From Desulfobacterales bacterium S5133MH16 (lineage in GTDB: Bacteria; Desulfobacterota; Desulfobacteria; Desulfobacterales; UBA11574): DNA of 18,866 bases. Below, piece after piece: positions 14,535 to 18,866 of the stretch; the first letter of the stretch is position 1; each line of letters starts with the position of its first letter. Both the position numbers and the translations under genes were made by a program. Location of the stretch: positions 1-18,866 of the forward strand of contig MAXL01000053.1 of NCBI GenBank assembly GCA_001751005.1. The letters are read 5' to 3'. Below the pieces are notes generated by a model. That model was not told the origin of the DNA and did not search any database. It worked only from the letters and a program-made list of their open reading frames with translations.

Positions 14535-14562
14535 ATACTTTCTGCGTATTGATAGCTATAAT
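14535..14562 (+). promoter_or_regulatory. Probable promoter of the HEAT / HD-GYP operon
   Basis: A perfect -10 TATAAT (14557-14562) lies 54 bp before the HEAT gene start. The best -35 at standard spacing is a poor ATACTT (14535-14540), which fits a promoter needing an activator, possibly acting through the upstream dyads. Confidence 0.45.
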
Positions 14563-14615
14563 ATTTGTTTGGTTAAAGCTATATGAACCATTAGCTTATC
14601 TTTAAATGGCAGGGT

Positions 14616-16352
14616 ATGCCTGAACAATCCGCAAAAAAGAAGATTAATTTTCATGATCAAGGGCAAACTGCTCAAGAACTTCAAGCTGTCGATGCGGTAA
14701 TCACTTCGTTTGTTATGGCCGCTAAAAACTATGCCATGTATCCTGAAAGTCATGCAACCTGCCAAAACTCCCTCCAAACTGTCAAGTCCCGTATAGATGC
14801 TTTTATAGAAAATTATGGTGATTTTAAATTCGATGTAGAAAAGGATCGGCTTTTTTTTCAGAGTGAAACGGTTCAACACGATGATCCCAAAACAGGGGAA
14901 TTGGCCTTCCCCTTGTTTCGGGACGGCATTCAGTGGCTGGAGTTTAAACAAGGACTCGAACTTTGGGAAATCTCCGGGTTTTTTAAAATTTACAATGACT
15001 ACAAAAGGTTACAGGAAGAAGCCGAGGGAGACCTTGTCACCGCCTTGTGGGAGATGGATTTCCCGCATTTGCAGTATGCGGCCATGGATGTTCTATGGAA
15101 AGCTGAGACACTAACAGATTTTTCCACCTTCAAAGTGAAGGATCGTGAGACACCGGACGCAGCCATGCAGGAGCAGGCAGATGATGATCAGCAGGACGTG
15201 GCCGATACGGAAGATGCCGCGGATGCTGGTGCCGGCATGGCCCTTTCCACCATGGACAGAACAATCTGGCAACTGACCCCGGAAGAGTCGCGGATTCTAA
15301 AACAAATGGTGGCCGAAGAAGAACAGCAAAGCGGCACACAAGACGTGTTTGATGCTCTAGAAATTGTTCTCCGAACTCAAAGCCAACCCGAGGATTACTC
15401 GATTATTCTTGAATTTATAAAGGAGGAATTCAAGAACGCTCTGGCTCAAGGTAATTTTCAAATCGCTCTCGATTTTCTGGAAAGCTTACAAAAAACTTAT
15501 CACTCTTGCAAAATCGAGAAACCCTGGGCCCGGCCTTTGTTGGGTCGATTCTTAATTTATATTTCCGGTACACAGGTGTTGGGGGTTCTCAAGCAGGTTT
15601 TACCAACTTTTGATAAACAACATACGGACCGAATCAAAGTTTTTCGGCGCTTGTTTCTGCGTTTCCCGCCGGCGGCGATAACCGCTCTTGCTCCTCTGTT
15701 ACTTGAGAAACTATCCATGCCTGTGGAACGGCAGCTCATGGAAATTATTGGATCGCTGGCACTAAAAGATATTCATCCTTTAGAACAGTTGCTGGATCGA
15801 CCGGAAGAGGCGTTAGTCAAAAAGCTCGTCTTTATTCTCGGACATATCAAAGGTGAAAAAACCGAGCAAATTCTCCTCGAAATAACGCACCATGAATCGG
15901 GCCGGGTGCGCCTGGAAGCCCTCAAGGCCTTGACCCGTCGGGATGAAAACATGACCAAGAAGCTTTTTCCGTTCATCGACGATCCTGTTCTCCCCATTCG
16001 CCGGATGATGTGGAAGTATCTGGAGAAGCACGAAGACCCGGAGACCGGGAATTTGATACGGAATTATCTTGACCATAAAAAAATCCGCCGTGAGGACGAT
16101 GAGCAGATCCTGAATTGTTACAAAACACTGGTCCGTTGTGATTCCCGATGTTTTGTTCCGTTTTTACGCGAGTCCCTGATCAGCCAAGGCTTGAATTTCA
16201 GTTTCGGCAGGTCGCTGCGGCGGCGGGGAGCGGCCCTGGCTTTGCTTGAACTGGACACAGAGGAAGCGCAGGAAGTCCTTGAGCAAGCTTCAAAAAGCCT
16301 GTTTCCAAGTGTTCGATCTGCTTATCGAAAAGCCTTAAAGGTTCACAAATGA
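14616..16352 (+). CDS. HEAT-repeat protein partnered with an HD-GYP protein
   Basis: A 578-residue soluble protein with no signal peptide or membrane segment. Residues about 20-135 form a helical/beta domain ending in FDVEKDRLFFQSETV (about 71-85) and LAFPLFRDGIQWLEFKQGLE (about 96-115). This pattern is echoed in the N-terminus of the following HD-GYP protein. An acidic, Ala/Gln/Asp-rich linker (about 176-212) follows. Residues about 330-575 are alpha-helical repeats of HEAT type, for example PLEQLLDRPEEALVKKLVFILGHI, then GRVRLEALKALTRRDE near 429 and LPIRRMMWKYLEKHEDPE near 461. HEAT arrays are usually protein-binding scaffolds; no enzyme motif is present. Its stop overlaps the next start in ATGA, so translation is coupled. 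AGGG lies directly at the ATG, a weak ribosome-binding site. Confidence 0.8.
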   Translation: MPEQSAKKKINFHDQGQTAQELQAVDAVITSFVMAAKNYAMYPESHATCQNSLQTVKSRIDAFIENYGDFKFDVEKDRLFFQSETVQHDDPKTGELAFPLFRDGIQWLEFKQGLELWEISGFFKIYNDYKRLQEEAEGDLVTALWEMDFPHLQYAAMDVLWKAETLTDFSTFKVKDRETPDAAMQEQADDDQQDVADTEDAADAGAGMALSTMDRTIWQLTPEESRILKQMVAEEEQQSGTQDVFDALEIVLRTQSQPEDYSIILEFIKEEFKNALAQGNFQIALDFLESLQKTYHSCKIEKPWARPLLGRFLIYISGTQVLGVLKQVLPTFDKQHTDRIKVFRRLFLRFPPAAITALAPLLLEKLSMPVERQLMEIIGSLALKDIHPLEQLLDRPEEALVKKLVFILGHIKGEKTEQILLEITHHESGRVRLEALKALTRRDENMTKKLFPFIDDPVLPIRRMMWKYLEKHEDPETGNLIRNYLDHKKIRREDDEQILNCYKTLVRCDSRCFVPFLRESLISQGLNFSFGRSLRRRGAALALLELDTEEAQEVLEQASKSLFPSVRSAYRKALKVHK

Positions 16353-17794
16353 CTCTGGAAACCCGATCATTGCATGAGGAGTTTATTCGGACTTTTTACA
16401 AACTGATCCAACTGGCTAAGATCCATGAGGATAACAATCAGTTGCTGTTGGAATGCATTGAAGAGTTCATGCAGGTTATCGCCCGGTTGCTTGTGGATGA
16501 TGACCAGATTACCCTCCAGATTTCCCGGGGAAATATTTATCTGCAGGATGAAAAACTACGCTACCGGCCTGAGATTGATAGTCTTATTAATAATTTGATT
16601 CAGTACTTGGAAAAGCGAAATCTCCCGGGACTTTGTTTTTTTGCCGATATCCAAGATGCCTCAGCCAAAGAGATTATCGAGTTTAGCCGTACCTTGAACA
16701 ACGCCGAGCAACAGGAGGACCCTCTGAAGTGGTTTGTCCAACAGCTGGAGAACCAGGGTTTTGCATGGGCGGAAGTTGTCTATGAACAAGATGCGCCTCC
16801 TGAAGATCAACCCCCTGAGATTGACCCTCAGGATCAGGTGCAAAAACGCAAGGAAAAGGCTCGAAAATCTTATTTTTACGCCCTTGATTCCTTAAAAGAG
16901 GTGGCTGGTAAAATTTCCTGCCAAAAAAAGGCAGGGGTTCGCAAGACCCTCCGCGTGATCCAAAACATGGTAGATCTGGTAATGGAAGATGAGCCGATCC
17001 TTTTGGGGCTCAGCACCATCCGGGATTATGATGACTACACCTTTACCCATTCGGTGAATGTTGCGATTCTCTCCATGTGTCTGGGGCAGCGCATCGGTCT
17101 TTCGCGTACGTCTTTGCACTGCCTGGGAGTATGTGGGATTCTCCATGATCTGGGAAAGCTGGACATACCCATTGAAATTATCCACCAGCCCGGAAAGCTG
17201 AACCAAAGCGAGTTTGAGGAAATAAAGAAACATACCATATACAGTGTCACCCAAATCATCAAATTACAGGCCCCCCATGATCTCAAGGCAAAAATCCTGC
17301 TTCCCCCGTTTGAACATCATTTGAAGTATGACCTTTCGGGATACCCCAAGACGAACCGTAAGAAATCCGTGAGTCTGTTTGGCCGGATCATAACCATTGC
17401 AGACGTGTTCGATGCCATCACTTCCCCTCGGATATACCGCCATATGGCTTTTAGCCCTGATCAGGCGCTTAATATTATGTTGGACGGCGCAGGCACGGAT
17501 TTTGATCCGATCCTCCTTAAAATGTTTATTAACATGCTCGGGGTCTACCCCATAGGTTCACTCTTAGAACTGGACACGGGAGAGTTAGCCCTGGTGATGG
17601 ATACTGATACAATGTTCGACGGGGCGCGACCCATGGTGGTGCTGTTGGCAGCAGATGGGAATGGAGGCTATACAAGGGTCGGGGTGGCGGATCTGGCCGA
17701 ACGTGACGCTCAATCCGGCGTATTCCGGAGAAACATTGTTAAAAGTATACATCCGTCTACCCTGGGAATTCAGCCTGCCGAGTTTCTTATTTAA
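16349..17794 (+). CDS. HD-GYP domain phosphohydrolase, putative cyclic-di-GMP phosphodiesterase
   Basis: HD-GYP enzymes degrade cyclic di-GMP to pGpG or GMP at a di- or tri-iron centre. Of the 481 residues, about 1-150 make up a regulatory domain (HEDNNQLLLECIEEF, DDQITLQISRGNIYLQDEKL, IIEFSRTLNN) resembling the HEAT protein's N-terminus. The catalytic domain spans about 215-395: H234 (THSVNVAILS), H266-D267-LGK (ILHDLGKLDIP), H323-H324 and the GYP segment HHLKYDLSGYP (323-333), and D352 (ADVFDAITS). The metal ligands are kept, but the canonical HHExxDGxGYP has Leu for the Glu and for the first Gly, so activity needs testing. A small C-terminal beta domain (GSLLELDTGELALVMDT) follows. It overlaps the HEAT gene by 4 bp and is followed by two PilZ genes. 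Confidence 0.9.
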   Translation: MTLETRSLHEEFIRTFYKLIQLAKIHEDNNQLLLECIEEFMQVIARLLVDDDQITLQISRGNIYLQDEKLRYRPEIDSLINNLIQYLEKRNLPGLCFFADIQDASAKEIIEFSRTLNNAEQQEDPLKWFVQQLENQGFAWAEVVYEQDAPPEDQPPEIDPQDQVQKRKEKARKSYFYALDSLKEVAGKISCQKKAGVRKTLRVIQNMVDLVMEDEPILLGLSTIRDYDDYTFTHSVNVAILSMCLGQRIGLSRTSLHCLGVCGILHDLGKLDIPIEIIHQPGKLNQSEFEEIKKHTIYSVTQIIKLQAPHDLKAKILLPPFEHHLKYDLSGYPKTNRKKSVSLFGRIITIADVFDAITSPRIYRHMAFSPDQALNIMLDGAGTDFDPILLKMFINMLGVYPIGSLLELDTGELALVMDTDTMFDGARPMVVLLAADGNGGYTRVGVADLAERDAQSGVFRRNIVKSIHPSTLGIQPAEFLI

Positions 17795-17922
17795 AAACTC
17801 GACCTTGTTTTTATCTGAAATGGATCCTGAGACGCACTTTAGCAACGCCCCGTTTCTTAATCAAAGATCTCAAAGTGTCCGGGTTGAATAAGGGCAACCT
17901 TGTGATAAAAAGGAGGAGAAAC

Positions 17923-18282
17923 TTGACCATAAAAGAAAGAAGAAAATATCAGAGAGTCAAAACACACAATCCTTTATCTTATGTTTGTCTAGACGATAGC
18001 GGCAAGCCAACAGAGGAAAGGATGGGAACGGTCATAGAGATCAGTCAAGGGGGACTCTTCATAGAAACTCATAACCCGTTAAAGCCGCAGGATGTCCTGC
18101 TCATTACCATTGATATTCAAGGCGAGTTGGTTCCTGTTAAAGGCAGGGTCGTTCATTGCCGGACAGACGATTCCGGAAAATTTCGAACGGGAATCCAGTT
18201 TCTTGAATTCAATGAAAAAATTCTATCATTTGTAACAGGCCTGATAAAAACTTATAGCGAATTCATTAATCAACATGGGTGA
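17923..18282 (+). CDS. PilZ-domain protein 1 (TTG start)
   Basis: PilZ domains bind cyclic di-GMP and change conformation or partner binding. This one has 119 residues. It keeps the N-terminal RxxxR motif (ERRKYQR, R7 and R11 from the TTG). The second motif, normally (D/N)xSxxG, reads EISQGG, so the acidic or amide residue is Glu. The rest is the beta-barrel (GLFIETHNPLKPQD, KGRVVHC, FRTGIQFLE) and a C-terminal helix. The frame is open to a GTG at 17875, but AGGAGG at 17911-17916 lies 6 nt before the TTG at 17923, and that start aligns with PilZ protein 2. It is 128 bp downstream of the HD-GYP gene. Confidence 0.88.
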   Translation: MTIKERRKYQRVKTHNPLSYVCLDDSGKPTEERMGTVIEISQGGLFIETHNPLKPQDVLLITIDIQGELVPVKGRVVHCRTDDSGKFRTGIQFLEFNEKILSFVTGLIKTYSEFINQHG

Positions 18283-18361
18283 AGACAGGTGATGTGCACC
18301 CTGAAATGATCACCGTCGTAATTGAGTTGGGACAACCTCATAATGGGAAAGGATATTTTTG

Positions 18362-18694
18362 ATGATAACAGATAGAAGACAATATCCGAGATTCGAAACG
18401 ACCAACCTTATATCTTATGTTTGCTTCGATAGTAGCGGCAACGAAATAAGTCAAGGATCGGGAAAGGGCATAAATGTAAGCTTAGGAGGTATCCTTATTG
18501 AAACTCATAACCCCATAAAACCTCAAGATATTACCTTAATAGTAATCAGTATAGAAGATGAAGTAATCTATATTAAAGGTAGAACAATTTATTGCCGAGA
18601 AGAAGATTCTGGAAAGTTTCGCACTGGAATCCAGTTCCTTGAAACCAATGAGAAAATTCTATCATTTGTAAAAAAACATGATAAAGGTAAATAG
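18362..18694 (+). CDS. PilZ-domain protein 2 (tandem paralogue)
   Basis: A 110-residue single-domain PilZ protein, clearly a paralogue of its neighbour: long shared stretches such as YVCxDxSG, ETHNPxKPQD, DSGKFRTGIQFLE and NEKILSFV. Both cyclic-di-GMP motifs are canonical: RRQYPR (R6, R10) and NVSLGG. AAGGA (18349-18353) lies 8 nt before the ATG at 18362, which is preferred over the TTG one codon upstream. It follows PilZ 1 by 79 bp on the same strand. The protein lacks the last about 10 residues found in PilZ 1. It is probably an effector in the same signalling module. Confidence 0.9.
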   Translation: MITDRRQYPRFETTNLISYVCFDSSGNEISQGSGKGINVSLGGILIETHNPIKPQDITLIVISIEDEVIYIKGRTIYCREEDSGKFRTGIQFLETNEKILSFVKKHDKGK

Positions 18695-18706
18695 CAGACA
18701 AAAAAT

Positions 18707-18745
18707 TTGAATATATTTTATCAATTGGGAGGCTATTATATTCAA
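18707..18745 (+). terminator. AT-rich inverted repeat after PilZ 2
   Basis: TTGAATATA (18707-18715) and TATATTCAA (18737-18745) are perfect 9-bp arms with a 21-nt loop, followed by TTTAAC. Low GC and a long loop make it a weak terminator at best. It lies 13 bp past the PilZ 2 stop and 28 bp before repeat D. Confidence 0.3.
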
Positions 18746-18773
18746 TTTAACAAACAACAGAGATGATAATCTT

Positions 18774-18866
18774 GACGGTTTCGTAAAAAGTCCAACTTCT
18801 GCGTTGTGCTGCATTTCGTAATCATTCAACGTACGATAAGTACGCCTCATGATTGCAAAATTTGCA
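18774..18866. repeat. Inverted-end element, copy D (cut by window end)
   Basis: The last 93 bp match the first 93 bp of copy C (10377-10469) with four substitutions, all C/T or A/G, and no gaps. It begins at the same base, GACGGTTTCG, which fixes the left boundary. The right half lies outside the window. Confidence 0.85.

Noticed and set aside
17882..17899. GGTTG/CAACC hairpin as a terminator between HD-GYP and PilZ 1.
   Set aside because: The stem is only 5 bp and no T-run follows, so it does not support a transcript end here.
1..18866. CRISPR array, rRNA, T-box or other known riboswitch, insertion sequence transposase.
   Set aside because: No regularly spaced direct repeats, no rRNA sequence, no T-box or recognisable riboswitch consensus in the spacers, and no transposase-like protein was seen.

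Overview
The window looks like chromosomal DNA from a Gram-negative bacterium of moderate to low GC, most likely a Desulfobacterota member (Desulfobacterales-like). I infer this from the protein styles (HEAT/HD-GYP/PilZ set, stand-alone HsdR-N-like protein, M1-ChaN fusion), from the gene order infC-rpmI-rplT-pheS-pheT-merR, and from the abundance of hairpin-cored intergenic repeats. No database search was possible, so the taxonomic placement is inference.

Left part, about 1-8460, all minus strand: translation and core genes. Read in the direction of transcription, these are a stand-alone HsdR-N-like protein, a TadA-like deaminase and its terminator, then infC (very probably with an AUA start), rpmI, rplT, pheS, pheT and a MerR-type regulator. 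A separately promoted tRNA-Gly(CCC) and rimP follow. Two genes often seen in this neighbourhood, thrS before infC and ihfA after pheT, are absent. The spacers are unusually full of small repeat elements with inverted ends, one of them only about 11 bp from the rimP start codon and another inside the infC-rpmI spacer.

Middle part, about 8640-14300, plus strand: a dGTPase-like HD hydrolase (dgt), two different YkgJ/CxxCxxCC-type cysteine-cluster proteins, and a 980-residue exported protein. That protein combines an M1-like zinc metallopeptidase, a ChaN-like (haem/iron-associated) domain and a C-terminal PDZ domain. The shared metal theme is suggestive but unproven.

Right part, about 14300-18700, plus strand: a signalling module. 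After a 314-bp regulatory spacer with two related palindromes come a HEAT-repeat protein and an HD-GYP phosphodiesterase-like protein, coupled by an ATGA overlap and apparently sharing a related N-terminal domain. Two tandem, paralogous PilZ-domain proteins follow. This is a plausible cyclic-di-GMP output module.

Repeats: at least five intergenic elements share one design, a central hairpin followed by CCTgCGGTT-like and CCTTG-like blocks. Two of them (10377 and 18774, the latter cut by the window end) are about 96 % identical over 93 bp, which implies recent dispersal. I see no insertion sequence transposase, CRISPR array, rRNA or prophage gene. The best candidates for something under-described are the repeat family, the M1-ChaN-PDZ fusion, and the HEAT/HD-GYP/PilZ/PilZ module with its putative paired operators.
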